Shown: positions 32,020-42,435, counted from the stretch's first letter. The stretch: DNA of 64,000 bases from Gari tellinella (GCA_922989275.2 OV277862.1:46773786-46837785), one strand, 5' to 3'. The notes: generated by a model from the sequence alone, not told the origin. Translations and numbers: made by a program.

Positions 32020-32629
32020 GCTCACATTTGCTGCGGCTCCCGTGCGGCGGCCGCACGGCTAATCATTTCTACGGCGAGTAGCAATTCCCCGGCCGCCGCA
32101 GAATTCCTACGGCCGCCGTGTGTTGCTGCGGCTGCCGCGCGGCGAGATTTTATTTTTGTGGTGTTAAAAAACCTGCGGCAACCGTACGGCAGCCGTTGAA
32201 GTCCCACCAGATACCCTGCAACCAAAATGCTGCTCCTGCTACATAACTTGGTTTTGCTACATGTTCACACAACTAATATCAGTCCAACAACACCATGAAC
32301 TCAAAGGACACACTTGGACAGCATTTAAGAACATCTAAATCCATTTTAAATAATATACATGTTTTACATATATGAACAAAAGTACAAATGCACAATAGGA
32401 AAATTGACTATTGAGTTACGGCGGTCGCAGGGTTGCCGTACGACAGCCGTAGAACAACTCTGCGGCGTGTGTTTCTACGGCCGCCGTAGAAATGAAAAAA
32501 TGTTATAACTCCGCGTTATAATTCTACGGCGAGCTCTACGGCCTGTTAAATATTGGGACACCGCCGTAAGATTCTCTCGATTTCACGTTTCTGCGGCCGC
32601 CGTACGGCTGTCGTAGAGCAAATGTGAGC
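32020..32629. mobile_element. L element: GC-rich palindrome-repeat MITE, 610 bp
   Basis: GCTCACATTTGCT and AGCAAATGTGAGC are perfect 13-bp terminal inverted repeats. Both flanks inside are built from many short palindromic words of the type CTRCGGC-N-GCCGTA (for example CTACGGCCGCCGTAG), around an AT-rich middle of about 170 bp. The base composition is strikingly unlike the surroundings. No coding capacity is credible. Confidence 0.8.
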
Positions 32630-32728
32630 TTACTACTAGTATGACCCACTTCTGCACAATGACGGTATCGAAATATCACTGTTGAACTAGGCTTACAAAG
32701 AAGGCATGTTCAAGTTGCCGACGCTTAA

Positions 32729-32964
32729 CCCTTTACCCAATAGAAGCGCTTTTTTAATTTATTCATTCGCTGAAGAAAATAGTTCCAATTTAATCAGTTA
32801 TGAAGATATATTGTATGGAATAATTTCTATATGCTAGCACATGATAGCTTAAAGCAGGCTGAAAATAAAGCAGAATGTTCCTTAAGGCACATTCTGATTT
32901 TCTTTCAACCTGCTTTAAGAAGTCGCTTATCTTCAATACTAGAAATAGTCTATCAGGTAAAGGG
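32729..32964 (-). mobile_element. C-family MITE, full length
   Basis: CCCTTTACCCAATAGAAGCGC to CTATCAGGTAAAGGG, TTAA on both sides. Hairpin GAATGTTCCTTAAGGCACATTC. Confidence 0.9.
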
Positions 32965-33379
32965 TTAAATGTATGTACAATTTAAATCTGAACAATAACT
33001 GGCAATCGGAACATTTTGAATCCTGGATTCTGACGGAACACCGACTTGTTCAGGTGATCGGCGATTGCAGTTAGTTTAACATAATCATAAGCAATAATAA
33101 TAGTCGCTTTGACGTATTCAATATATATGTTTCCGCTTGCAAACATCATGTGTGTGTTGTTCGGAGGGAATTGTTATGGGAAGGGAAATTGACTTACATT
33201 TTCAAACAGCTTCAATCAAGATCAGAAACCGCGTAACGCGGCGGCTGATCTGGATTCAAGCTGTTTGTCCCTAGTAATTATGTTTTTCTGTCAAAATCTC
33301 CATTATGTAAGAATAACAGCGGACAGCAATTTTAAAAAGACGATATTGCAGCAGTGGAAGTGTTATTGTATAAATATTT

Positions 33380-33503
33380 GATGGCAGTTTGCGTGACATT
33401 CAAATTGTCAACCCGAGAAACAGCATGTCACCCCGAGGCGTAGCCGAGGGTGACATTCTTGTTTTCGAGGGTTGACAATTTGAATGTCACGCAAACTGAC
33501 ATC
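33380..33503. mobile_element. Foldback N, 124-bp near-perfect palindrome
   Basis: GATGGCAGTTTGCGTGACATTC pairs with its inverse GAATGTCACGCAAACTGACATC. Inner arms CAAATTGTCAACCC / GGGTTGACAATTTG and ATGTCACCC / GGGTGACAT; tip CGAGGCGTAGCCGAG. Confidence 0.88.
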
Positions 33504-33512
33504 TAATATTTA

Positions 33513-34048
33513 TTTTATTACACCGAGCTTATCAACCCTGGCTTTGGAATCGTTTTATTCGTCTTTTATAAAATGTGTTGTGAATACCAATTTAGCGCGG
33601 ACATGTACATAACGCGGGAAATGACGTCGCCGTCTTACGACGTCATATTGTTTATAATTATATTACAGGAAACAAAGAAGAACGTTATGATAAGTAAATT
33701 GAAGAAACAGCGTCTTTATATTGTCTAGGTGGCAAATATCTTCTTCCGAAATGGTGGCAAATCGTTAAGGAATGGACAAAAGGAAGCAACTTGTACAGAA
33801 AATGCCAAAAGTTGATTAGAAGTTTCCACTCTTTAAAACGTTCCAATGTACCCAATAGCGACCGTCATGTCACGGCTGACAGTACGTTTTCGGACGGAGT
33901 AAAAAAGTAATGTCCTTTAGAGTGACGTCACAAAAAGAATATCATAACGAGTGACAGTATGTTTTGGATAGATGTAAAAGACATGCAAAATGTTAACTGT
34001 AGGTCTATGGGAATTTAACATTGTAACTCAAAGCGAGGTGTAATAAAC
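33513..34048. mobile_element. Element M with TTATTACACC terminal inverted repeats
   Basis: TTTATTTTATTACACCGAGC at the left and GCGAGGTGTAATAAACA at the right form terminal inverted repeats ~540 bp apart. Inside is GACGTCGCCGTCTTACGACGTC. No transposase. It abuts foldback N, so the two may be one element. Confidence 0.62.
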
Positions 34049-34344
34049 ATAATTGTCCTGGGAACAGCGGCATGCGTTGTTGTAAGGAGGGAGTCGTTGT
34101 GCGGATGGCCGTTGTAGGGAGGGAGCACTGTATTTGCACCGTACTAATTTCATTCAGCAAAGTTTTTCATGTGAACCATATTAATAAAGAGTTTTGGGTG
34201 TTTTGTTTTATCAGAAGTGTCCACATAACACCCTGTTGATGTCCAGCTGTTAAATGATTGGATCTCGCATTAAGGTCAATAAAATGTACATGTACACTGG
34301 CACAATTCAGGGGATTTGATAAGAAATATATGAAACACTGGCAA

Positions 34345-34398
34345 ATGTGTAAGTGGTCACCCATTTTCAAAACTAGAAATGTGTTATAGGGTAAAGAG
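34345..34398 (-). mobile_element. C-family end fragment
   Basis: GTAAGTGGTCACCCATTTTC, AAAACTAGAAATGTG and GGGTAAAGAG before TTAA. Confidence 0.6.
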
Positions 34399-34437
34399 TT
34401 AAGGAGGTTAAAAGGTGTCTGGTTGATGGACGAGATA

Positions 34438-34679
34438 CAGTGGAGAATCTGTTATTCTTTCCCGTTTAAACGCAAACGTACGCAAACGCAACTAAAACGC
34501 AGAAAAGTACAACTTTTTGACAATTCTGATAATTCATCTTTATCTTGGTGGCAAACAGTTTGGAGCCTGATCAGACGCCGGGTTAGCCGGCGTCTGATCT
34601 GGCTCCAAACTGTTTGCAGTGAAAATAATAGTTTTAGCGTAAACGCGTTTATTGGGAAAGAATAACGTTTATTCCACTG
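34438..34679 (+). mobile_element. A-family MITE
   Basis: CAGTGGAGAATCTG to GTTTATTCCACTG, TA on both sides, 242 bp. Hairpin centre GGGTTAGCCGG. Confidence 0.94.
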
Positions 34680-34714
34680 TACAACCTTCTTGGAAATACA
34701 ATATTTAGATTTAA

Positions 34715-34912
34715 CCCTTTCGTTGCCTTACTCCGAATACATTGGTTATTTGCAAATAGTTTAAATCCCGATCAGGCGTCGCAATATCAAATACCAAACA
34801 TGTTTTACACTTATTGCGATATCACTTTATTAAATTTACCTAACAGTTGTAAAATTGTGAAATAAAAGTAGATGCCGATTGTTTAGCTGATGACGCCATG
34901 GCAGTGAGGGAG
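34715..34912 (+). mobile_element. B-family MITE, short subtype without right hairpin arm
   Basis: CCCTTTCGTTGCCTTACTCC to CATGGCAGTGAGGGAG, TTAA on both sides. Hairpin reduced to AAATCCCGATCAGGCGTCGC. Confidence 0.85.
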
Positions 34913-35021
34913 TTAAGTATGCACGAACTAATTATATCCACGTTTGGCACTATGCAATATGGGAGTGACTTATGACTCACAGGCCGTATGCCATTCACTG
35001 CTAGAATTCCGTCTACTTATA

Positions 35022-35254
35022 TAGTGGAGAATACGTTATCGCGTTTACACTTACTCTAGTATTTCAATTGCAACAAGTTTGGAGCAAGATCAGACGCCGG
35101 GTAACCCGGCGTCTGATCTGGCTCCAAACTTGTTGCTTACAAGATTAAAATGAATAGTCAGAGATATTAAAACTTTGTTATTTTGTAGATTTGTTTTCAA
35201 TGCGTATGCGTTTCATTTGCTTTTAAACGGGAAATGATAACGTCTTCTCCATTG
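35022..35254 (-). mobile_element. A' MITE with an intact hairpin
   Basis: TAGTGGAGAATACG to CTTCTCCATTG, flanked by TA. The outer hairpin is CAACAAGTTTGGAGC / GCTCCAAACTTGTTG: both arms differ from CAAACAGT in a paired way. Confidence 0.85.
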
Positions 35255-35566
35255 TATAATGTGAAATATAATTCAGTGCACTTATACAGTGGAGAAAACG
35301 TTATTCTTTCCCAATAAACGCGTTTACCCTAAAACTATTATTTTCACTGCAAACAGTTTGGAGCCAGATCAGACGCCGGCTAACCCGGCGTCTGATCTGG
35401 CTCCAAACTGTTTGCCACGAAGATAAAGATGAATTATCAGAATTGTCAAAAAGTTGTACTTTTCTACGTGTTAGTGTTTTGCGTTTGCGTACGTTTGCGT
35501 TTAAACGGGAAAGAATAACAGATTCTCCACTGTATAATATGAGGTAAAATTCCACCTGCTTATAGA
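35255..35566 (+). repeat. Direct repeat of ~32 bp bracketing an A MITE
   Basis: TATAATGTGAAATATAATTC plus AGTGCACTTA between A' and A, and TATAATATGAGGTAAAATTC plus CACCTGCTTA after A, align with a few substitutions. The order is A'-U-A-U'. Confidence 0.7.
35287..35532 (-). mobile_element. A-family MITE, full length
   Basis: CAGTGGAGAAAACG to AGATTCTCCACTG, TA on both sides, 246 bp. Hairpin centre CCGGCTAACCCGG. Confidence 0.94.
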
Positions 35567-36229
35567 ATAGTTTGCGGCTGTAATTTTTCAAATGCAGGTT
35601 TTTACATATTAAATTGAGAAAAACGATAGTATCGTCAAACAATGTTGTGTTTGCCTAGGGTAAAGCCTTTTTTCCAATGTCAGTTCACTTGCACTATGAC
35701 ACTAAATGGGTCAAGTCGGTCAACAAAGTATACCAGAAGTAAACCGCTCGCCACTTTTTTCGAAACTAAATTGTAGTGACTAGTACATGGAAATAAAACA
35801 ACAAACTCCCATGAACGAGGGTCTGGACATGCCAAATGGCTATTTCCGAATTGCCATTATCCAGAAAACAAAATGCACTAACATTTCCATCGTATTTTAC
35901 CAGGATTGAGGGAAGTGGTGTATAAGAATGCTCAGATTGTAATGATGAAATTGAGTCCATAAACATTGTCACCCCTTGCTCTATTTTGTAACCGACACAC
36001 TTAAATAAAAATGACAACTCGATCTAGATTTAAAAACTGGCAAGTGACATTGTGGCCCTTAGCACAAAGCAAAAACATCTTGCCAATTAGCTGATGGCAT
36101 TGAGTCTATTGCAAGCCAGCACTAATTATTTGAAATTTGACATTTTCTAACATTGTCTACTAATAGTATGTGTATATATGTCATTAACATGTTAACAGTA
36201 TGAATCATAAAGAATACAAAACATATTGT
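35567..36229. other. No supported feature
   Basis: An 83-codon minus frame at 35766-36017 resembles no family known to me. No repeat ends seen. Confidence 0.4.
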
Positions 36230-36233
36230 TTAA

Positions 36234-36476
36234 CTCATTATCCCCTGAAACTTACAATGGAAAATTCCAGTTTGCAATAAAGGATGGTCCATTTCAGACT
36301 ATTTAGGGTTGTTTTTTGTAATAAATTGAAAAATGACAAACAGTGAAGTCCCTGATCAGAGGGCTCCTGCAGGAGCCCTCTGATCAGGGACTTCACTGTT
36401 TGCATAGGACAAGTGTACTCTTCACAGGTTCACGTTTGGTAAAAGACGCATATATGCGTCACTAGGGCTCAATGAG
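36234..36476. mobile_element. J-family MITE (TTAA target)
   Basis: CTCATTATCCCCTGAAAC to AGGGCTCAATGAG, TTAA on both sides, 243 bp. The hairpin is perfect: AGTGAAGTCCCTGATCAGAG, GGCTCC, TGCA, then inverse. It keeps CAAACAGT and CTGATCAGA of type I but nothing else. Inner AATGGAAAATTCCAG. Confidence 0.9.
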
Positions 36477-36697
36477 TTAATGTAAATATCTATGGTAGCA
36501 ACATCTGGCCTACTAAACGTATCGCCAAATGCGCCGGGCACCGGACCAAGCTCTCTTCCATGAAAAGAAACGAAGACAAAATGGCAGTTGACATTTAGCA
36601 AAGTGGTATGATATTGGCATTAGCAAGTGGCACATTAGCAATTGAGTTTAGAAACTGGCAAAAAGCAGTTGGCATGTCTCGAGCCGCACTGCATATA

Positions 36698-36942
36698 CAG
36701 TGGAAAAACGTTATTCTTTCCCAATAAACGCGTTTACCCTAAAACTATTATTTTCACTGCAAACAGTTTGGAGCCAGATCAGACGCCGGGTAACCCGGCG
36801 TCTGATCATGCTCCAAACTGTTTGCCACCAAGATAAACAGCAATTATCAGAATTGTCCAAAATGTGTTCTTTTCTACGTTTTAGTGCTTTGCGTTTGCGT
36901 ACGTTTGCGTTTAAACGGGAAAGAATAACAGATTCTCCACTG
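36698..36942 (-). mobile_element. A-family MITE, full length
   Basis: CAGTGGAAAAACG to AGATTCTCCACTG, TA on both sides, 245 bp. The right arm has CTGATCATGCTCC. Confidence 0.93.
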
Positions 36943-36980
36943 TACCTTATTGCTAATTTGAAATTGGAATTGTTCAATAA

Positions 36981-37205
36981 CCGTTTCACTGAGGTCATAA
37001 AGCATATTTGCAAACAGTTTTGTTCCTGATCAGACTCCGCGTTACGCAGCGTCTGATCAGGATGAACACTTTTTGCCATTTATTTTTAAATAACGTACGT
37101 TATACATGTAGTGCCTTCAATCTAACTTTAAAACGATATTGCAGACAACAATATTGAATCAGACCACAGTATGGCGGTTAATGGATGAATTTGATCATGA
37201 AAGGG
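36981..37205 (-). mobile_element. B-family MITE, long subtype
   Basis: CCGTTTCACTGAGGTC to GATCATGAAAGGG. Both targets eroded (ATAA, TTGA). Hairpin TTCCTGATCAGACTCCGCG / GCGTCTGATCAGGATGAA. Confidence 0.8.
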
Positions 37206-37368
37206 TTGAAAGTTTAAGAGGTGAATAAGTTATATGACATATTTCTTATAAATGCAGCACACAACTTACACAAACACTTCGTCTGTGACTTTCTGCATCA
37301 TATTGTTGTCCTTCAGTGAGATGGCATTTTAACATTACAATGTAAAACATTTTAGAGGTCGCTGTTAA

Positions 37369-37560
37369 CCTTTTCAATAACAATGACGCCAAAACAGTTT
37401 GAATCATGGTCAGACGGCGCGCAACGCGGCGTCTTATTAGAAACCAAACTGTTTGACAGTCGTTTCGAAATTGCGTCAGTCATACTGTCTTCAATCTGAC
37501 TTTGAAACGATTTTGCAAATGACAAACTGACTCTAACGACAAAATGGCGTTGAGAGAGTA
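37369..37560 (-). mobile_element. B-family MITE, right end lost at an A fragment
   Basis: TTAA precedes CCTTTTCAATAACAATGACG; hairpin GAATCATGGTCAGACGGCG / GCGGCGTCTTATTAGAAACC. The right side merges into GGACAATTCTGATAATTC of an A copy. Confidence 0.75.
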
Positions 37561-37723
37561 TGGACAATTCTGATAATTCATGTTTATCTTGGTGGCAAAC
37601 AGTTTGGAGCCTGGTCAGACGCCGGGTTACCCGGCGTCTGGTCTGGCTCCAAACTGTTTACACTGCAAATAATAGTTTTAGCGTAAACGAGTTTATTGGG
37701 AAAGAATAACGTTTCCTCCACTG
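37561..37723 (+). mobile_element. A-family MITE, head missing
   Basis: Starts in the spacer (GACAATTCTGATAATTCATG). The hairpin has CTGGTCAGACG on the left arm and CGTCTGGTCTGG on the right. Ends TTTCCTCCACTG before TA. Confidence 0.88.
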
Positions 37724-38393
37724 TAACAGGTCGTATTGTAAACTGTAAATTCGATGAAAATGCAAACTCAAAAATAAATAGACGCATAGAAACGGCATGC
37801 TCTTTAAATATTTGTAGAACCCTGGTTTACTTGTGAATACATGTATTAGTATATATTATCATTGAAATTGTAATTGTTTCTATTAATGTTGATGACTCAT
37901 TTAAGCTGGGTGATAAACACTGTGGAGCCTCATTCACCCAATTCATTCAAATAGGTAACAACAAGTGCATTTATTGGGACAGAATAACGTAACACCTTAT
38001 CCACAGTTAACAGATAAACTGTCCGAATACATTTGTTCTGCATTTAGCAACCCTCTGTGTTCGCATATTCATGAAATCTCATTGATTTTGAAGGTTTCAC
38101 AGTAATATAAATCGGGCATAGTAACCCAGGCCTAACTACCGCCGTTGCTTGACCTAAATTATTATTAAATATTAATTACATTAGTCACATATAGTTACAT
38201 AAGAGAACAAAGTTGAACAAGTATATGATTGTTACTAAATACATTGTAGTCACTGCTGTAGACTCATGCTGTTTCATGTGATACCATACTTATTTAGAGT
38301 ATGAATAACAACTGACCGATTTAACTGTATTCAGTTCTACCGACGAGTATACTTCTTAGTAACAAAGTGTGTACATGTGAAGAGTACACATGT
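37724..38393. other. No gene; one A-tail scrap
   Basis: About 37965-38009 holds TGCATTTATTGGGACAGAATAACG and TTATCCACAG. Nothing else supported. Confidence 0.4.
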
Positions 38394-38468
38394 ACTATGC
38401 AAACAGTGTATACCTGATCAGAAGGTTTCTGCAGGAGCCATCTGATCAGGATGTGAACTGCTTGTCAT
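38394..38468. repeat. J-type hairpin
   Basis: GCAAACAGTGTATACCTGATCAG, TTTCTGCAGGAGCC, CTGATCAGGATGTGAACTG. Arms are diverged but the CTGATCAG blocks remain on both sides. J ends are not visible. Confidence 0.7.
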
Positions 38469-38528
38469 TTTATAATACTTGTATATTATTTAAGTCAAGC
38501 CTTAATAGTCACAAATGGAATAGTATTA

Positions 38529-38774
38529 CAGTGGAAAATCTGTTATTCTTTCCCGTTTAAACGCAAACGTACGCAAACGCAAAGCACTAAAACGTAGAAA
38601 AGAACAACTTTTGGACAATTCTGATAATTCTTGTTTATCTTGGTGGCAAACAGTTTGGAGCCTGATCCGACGCCGGGTAACCCGGCGTCTGATCTGGCTC
38701 CAATCTGTGTGCAATGGAAAAAATAGTTTTAGCGTAAACGCGTTTATTGGGAAAGAATAACAGATTCTCCACTG
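38529..38774 (+). mobile_element. A-family MITE, full length
   Basis: CAGTGGAAAATCTG to AGATTCTCCACTG, TA on both sides, 246 bp. Its right outer arm is CCAATCTGTGTGC. Confidence 0.93.
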
Positions 38775-38855
38775 TAATGAGAAAATGGAATTGTCCAAGG
38801 TTTGGAGGTGAAAGAGTTAACCTATTTAAGACTAGTGTCTACTCATGAATATATT

Positions 38856-38911
38856 GGCAAACAGTTTAGACCATGCGGTACTCGTTGTCTCATTCGGGTT
38901 GTGCTGTTTGC
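38856..38911. repeat. Degenerate type I hairpin
   Basis: GGCAAACAGTTTAGACC at the left and TGTGCTGTTTGC at the right; the centre is unrecognisable. Confidence 0.4.
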
Positions 38912-38951
38912 TATTTTACAGAAAAACATCTGCTAAATGGGAAATACAGTA

Positions 38952-39144
38952 CAGTCGAAGTTCGATATTTCAAACTCGCTTAACTCGAATAAAACGATAT
39001 TTCAACACATGAATTACATTATTTAATTTTCGGTTCAGTCGAAAATACCCGTAGTTCAAAGTTAAAATGTGGCTAAGCCACGTTTTAACTTTGAACTACG
39101 AGCATGTTCGACATAACCGAGTTCGAGATATCGAAGTTCGACTG
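38952..39144. mobile_element. G-family MITE, 193 bp
   Basis: CAGTCGAAGTTCGATATTTC to GAAGTTCGACTG, flanked by TA. Arms pair at TACCCGTAGTTCAAAGTTAA / TTAACTTTGAACTACGAGCA-like sequence around TGTGGCTAAGCCACG. Shorter and more symmetric than the copy at 21.5 kb. Confidence 0.9.
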
Positions 39145-39301
39145 TATTCTCTTTAGATCACCCTGGCATGTCTATCACCAAAGTTATCAGTAACCACACA
39201 CTCATGGTAAATTCATGGTAAAGTCCATGAATAAAATGTTTGGATGTACAAACAGTCATTTGGTACAACTCATTGTACATTGTAGCAGCATGTTCATCTC
39301 T

Positions 39302-39541
39302 TCAACTATTTCACTATCAACGGCGCAAACATGCGACTTTGTCAACAATTTGGATTCTGATCGGACGCCGCGTGACGCGGCGTCTGATCAGGATTCAAAA
39401 TGCTTGGCACTTGTTTCGAAATGTTTTAAGTCATACTACTTTGAATATTACTTGGAAACGACCTTGCAGACATAAAAAATGAAGCACACGACAACGAAAC
39501 GGTAAAGGGGTAATAATCTCACGATTAATTTGGTAGCGAAA
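39302..39541 (-). mobile_element. B-family MITE, diverged ends
   Basis: CAACTATTTCACTATCAACGG, hairpin GGATTCTGATCGGACGCCGC / GCGGCGTCTGATCAGGATTC, inner ACGACAACGAAACGG and GGTAGCGAAAAAG at the right. Confidence 0.72.
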
Positions 39542-39651
39542 AAGTTCAACCAGTTGAATATTTAACGTATGTTAAACATGATGCAAAGGTACCTATAGGA
39601 GCGTCTCTATCCTGTCGTATCCTGCATTAAGTACGTGTTAAGAAGACCTTT

Positions 39652-39874
39652 GATCTATTATTTCCCGTTTAAATGCAAACGAAAATAAATGCATTGGTGA
39701 AAGAATGTAGACATTTCTATCAATTATTTATTTTATTCTTAGTTGCAAACAGGTTAGAGCTTGATCAGACGCACTGTTTCCTGGTGTCTGATCTGAGTCT
39801 ACACCCTTGCAAGGGACACACATGTTTTAACATAAAAACGCTTTAATTTTGGAAGAAAAACAAATTCTATACTG
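39652..39874 (+). mobile_element. A' MITE
   Basis: ATCTATTATTTCCCGTTTAA, ATGCAAACGAAAATAAATGC, hairpin GAGCTTGATCAGACGC / GGTGTCTGATCTGAGTC, end AATTCTATACTG before TA. Confidence 0.7.
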
Positions 39875-40234
39875 TATCAAGTACTTCTCATGGGATACCA
39901 TCTGAATTCATGTGTCGTTTGTTAGAAATTTAATTTGTTTGATACCAGATTTTAAGTTCAAAAGACAATTTAACATAGGAGGTCGGTTAGTTTGATGCAG
40001 ATGAATAATTAGCAAGCGATGAGGTAGCGACTATGCAGCTTATCTCTGTAGGGACAAATGTCGATATTTTAAGAATGCAAATCCATAATGCACTTAGGAA
40101 GATTGATATGGTTAAAAAGGGATAGAAAGAATAAAACAGATTTGTAGAATACATAACAATATGGGAGTGTATATATTTGTGTTACTATGGTAATTTTTAG
40201 GTTACAGACATTTCGATCGGATGAAACATCAATA

Positions 40235-40462
40235 CAGCGGAAAAGAGGTTACTCTTTCCAGTGCAAACAAAACGCAAAACGCATAGTGATGACATGTAGA
40301 AAATGGCAACCTTCTGTCATTACTTACATGTAGTAGGTACATGTATTTTAATCTGAATATCAACAGTTACCCGACGTCTGATCTGGCTCCAAACTGTTTG
40401 CAATGGGAAAAATAGTTTTTGCGTAAAGCGTTAATCGGAAAAGAATAACGTTTCATTCACTA
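40235..40462 (+). mobile_element. A' MITE lacking the left hairpin arm
   Basis: CAGCGGAAAAGAGG, GCAAACAAAACGC, then only the right arm (CCGACGTCTGATCTGGCTCC) and a worn tail ATTCACTATA. Confidence 0.7.
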
Positions 40463-40646
40463 TATGACTGTCAATCGGTACGAGATTTAATCACACACAA
40501 CGGTGCTCGGTTCCTGGTTAGGGTACACAATGTTTGCAATGGAAGTTATAGTTTTTGCGTAACGCGTTAACTGGGGAAAATAACGTTTCTCCACTGTATT
40601 AGTGCGAGTTTTGATCACACACAACGATGCAAGGTTCCTGATCAGG
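40463..40646 (+). repeat. Direct repeat of ~65 bp around an A right half
   Basis: GATTTAATCACACACAACGG plus TTCCTGGTTAGGG between A' and an A right half (40528-40597, ending TTTCTCCACTG) recurs after it as GTTTTGATCACACACAACG plus TTCCTGATCAGG. The second copy is cut by the F element and resumes at 40892. Confidence 0.8.
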
Positions 40647-40891
40647 GCCCCGCGTTTCATAAAACTTCGTAAGACAAATGTTGTCGTAAGTCAAAACTTA
40701 AAAAAAATAAATTAATCTCTGATTTCTTTATCTAATTCTGTCTTGTGACACCTTTTTAGAATCGTCTTTTCAAGAAGATTCCAAAAGGATGTCACAAGAC
40801 AGGATTAGATGGAGAAATTAACAATAATTGAGAGTTTTATAATCTGACTTACGACAACATTTGTCGTACGATGTTTTATGAAACGGGCCCC
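40647..40891. mobile_element. F-family MITE (8-bp target, hAT-like?)
   Basis: GCCCCGCGTTTCATAAAACT and the inverse GTTTTATGAAACGGGCCCC. Flanked by TGATCAGG and TGATTAGG, an 8-bp target duplication with one difference. Inner arms TAGAATCGTCTTTTCAAGAA / GATTCCAAAAGG. Confidence 0.82.
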
Positions 40892-41040
40892 TGATTAGGA
40901 AACTAAATGTTTGTCAATGTCACTGCACTCTGGATAGAACACAAAACTCTAAACACTTTCGCTATCTTGATCCTTATATTACGACCACTAAATTGGGCTT
41001 AATGTCATGTTGTTAACTGTTAAGACAGGTGGCTGTTTAA

Positions 41041-41262
41041 CTCTTTCTTGACCAAATTATTCCGGAGTATTTACCCCTTCACCCCTTTATTGTTGTCTGC
41101 TTCAGTATCGCTGTCTGTAAGACACGATTTATGGTTAGATTTAATGTTGTATGACCTAATTAATACAGTTTGGGTCCTGATCAGACGCCGCGTTACGCGT
41201 CGTCTGATCAGTACCTAAACTGATTGCAAACGCGCTTTAAGGTGTAATTGAGAGTGAGAGGG
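41041..41262 (+). mobile_element. B-family MITE, long subtype
   Basis: TTAA before CTCTTTCTTGACC; ACCCCTTCACCCCTTTATTG; hairpin GGGTCCTGATCAGACGCCGC / GCGTCGTCTGATCAGTACC; end GAGAGTGAGAGGG without TTAA. Confidence 0.83.
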
Positions 41263-41446
41263 TGGAATCAGGGTGTTTTTAAAATAGATAAATCCTTTAG
41301 GTTTTCTCCTGTCTTTTAAGCAATCAGTTAGCCTTCGTTTAGGTTTGGTTATTGATGGCGGTACTGTATCTTTTATCTGTGTTGAAAATGATATATTCAT
41401 ATTTGTTCACATATTACTTCACTGCAGTATTTGGAAACGTATCATA

Positions 41447-41692
41447 CAGTGGAGAATCTGTTATTCTTTCCCGTTTAAACGCAAACGTACGCAAACGCAA
41501 AACACTAAAACGTAGAAAAATACAACTTTTTGACAATTCTGATAATTCATGTTTATCTTGGTGGCAAACAGTTTGGAGCCTGATCAGACGCCGGGTTACC
41601 CGGCGTCTGATCTGGCTCCAAACTGTTTGCACTGCAAATAATAGTTTTAGCGTAAACGCGTTTATTGGGAAAGAATAACAGTTTCTCCACTG
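41447..41692 (+). mobile_element. A-family MITE, full length
   Basis: CAGTGGAGAATCTG to AGTTTCTCCACTG, TA on both sides, 246 bp. Confidence 0.95.
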
Positions 41693-41876
41693 TACAATAA
41701 AGAAAACATACACATAACCCATGTAAACGAAACTAATTGAAATACAATGGCTAATTTCATTCAGATTTTTAACGGATACCCACGATCGATATCCGATATA
41801 TTTCCCTATGTATACTTCAGCAATGTTTTCGCCAACGTTCCACTTTAATGTATTTTTCAGCTCAGTTTAGACCTAC

Positions 41877-42116
41877 GGGGCCCATTTCATAAAACTTCGA
41901 AACAAATATTGTCGTAGTCAGATTATAAAATTCTCAGTAATTATTTATTTCTTCATCTCATCCTGTCCTTTGACATCTCTTGAGAATCGTCTTGAAAAGA
42001 CGATTCCAAAGAGATGTCACAAGACAGGATTAGATAAAGAAATCAGAAATAAAATGTATTTAAAAGTTTTGACTTACGATCGTTTTTGTCGTTCGAAGTT
42101 TTATGAAACGGAGCCC
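41877..42116. mobile_element. F-family MITE
   Basis: GGGGCCCATTTCATAAAACT to TTTTATGAAACGGAGCCC. Inner GAGAATCGTCTTGAAAAGAC / GATTCCAAAGAGATGTCAC. No clear target duplication. Confidence 0.83.
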
Positions 42117-42435
42117 AGAATATCATGACAATCACCGGGTGTTGATGTAAATGCCATTATTGGTATGCGCGTGTTCCTACTATTTTTCGAATCTAATGTT
42201 GAGATCGAATCTAATGTTGAGAGAACTTGTGACCCGACCCCATTTCCTTATGTATATGGAAATAAAATATGTTTAAGCTAAACTACTATTTTTCGACCAC
42301 CCGCTGCAACCACGTCGAGTTGCTACACGTGACTATTATTCCGAAATTTACTACGGTAAAAGCAGATGTTGGCTTTTAAAGACAGAATATGATATTCTTT
42401 TGATAAACTACTGCTGTAATATATTTATCCGAATA
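42117..42435. other. No supported feature
   Basis: A short direct repeat (TCGAATCTAATGTTGAGA, twice near 42190-42220); otherwise nothing. Confidence 0.4.

Larger units (their letters stand above)
33146..34130 (+). mobile_element. D-family MITE expanded by nested foldbacks
   Basis: GTGTGTGTTGTTCGGAGGG, a type I hairpin with GAAACCGCG/GCGGCGGCTGATC, then after GTTATTGTATAAATA foreign DNA until CATAATTGTCCTGGG, and the end GTAGGGAGGGAGCACTG. The left terminus is missing. Confidence 0.8.
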
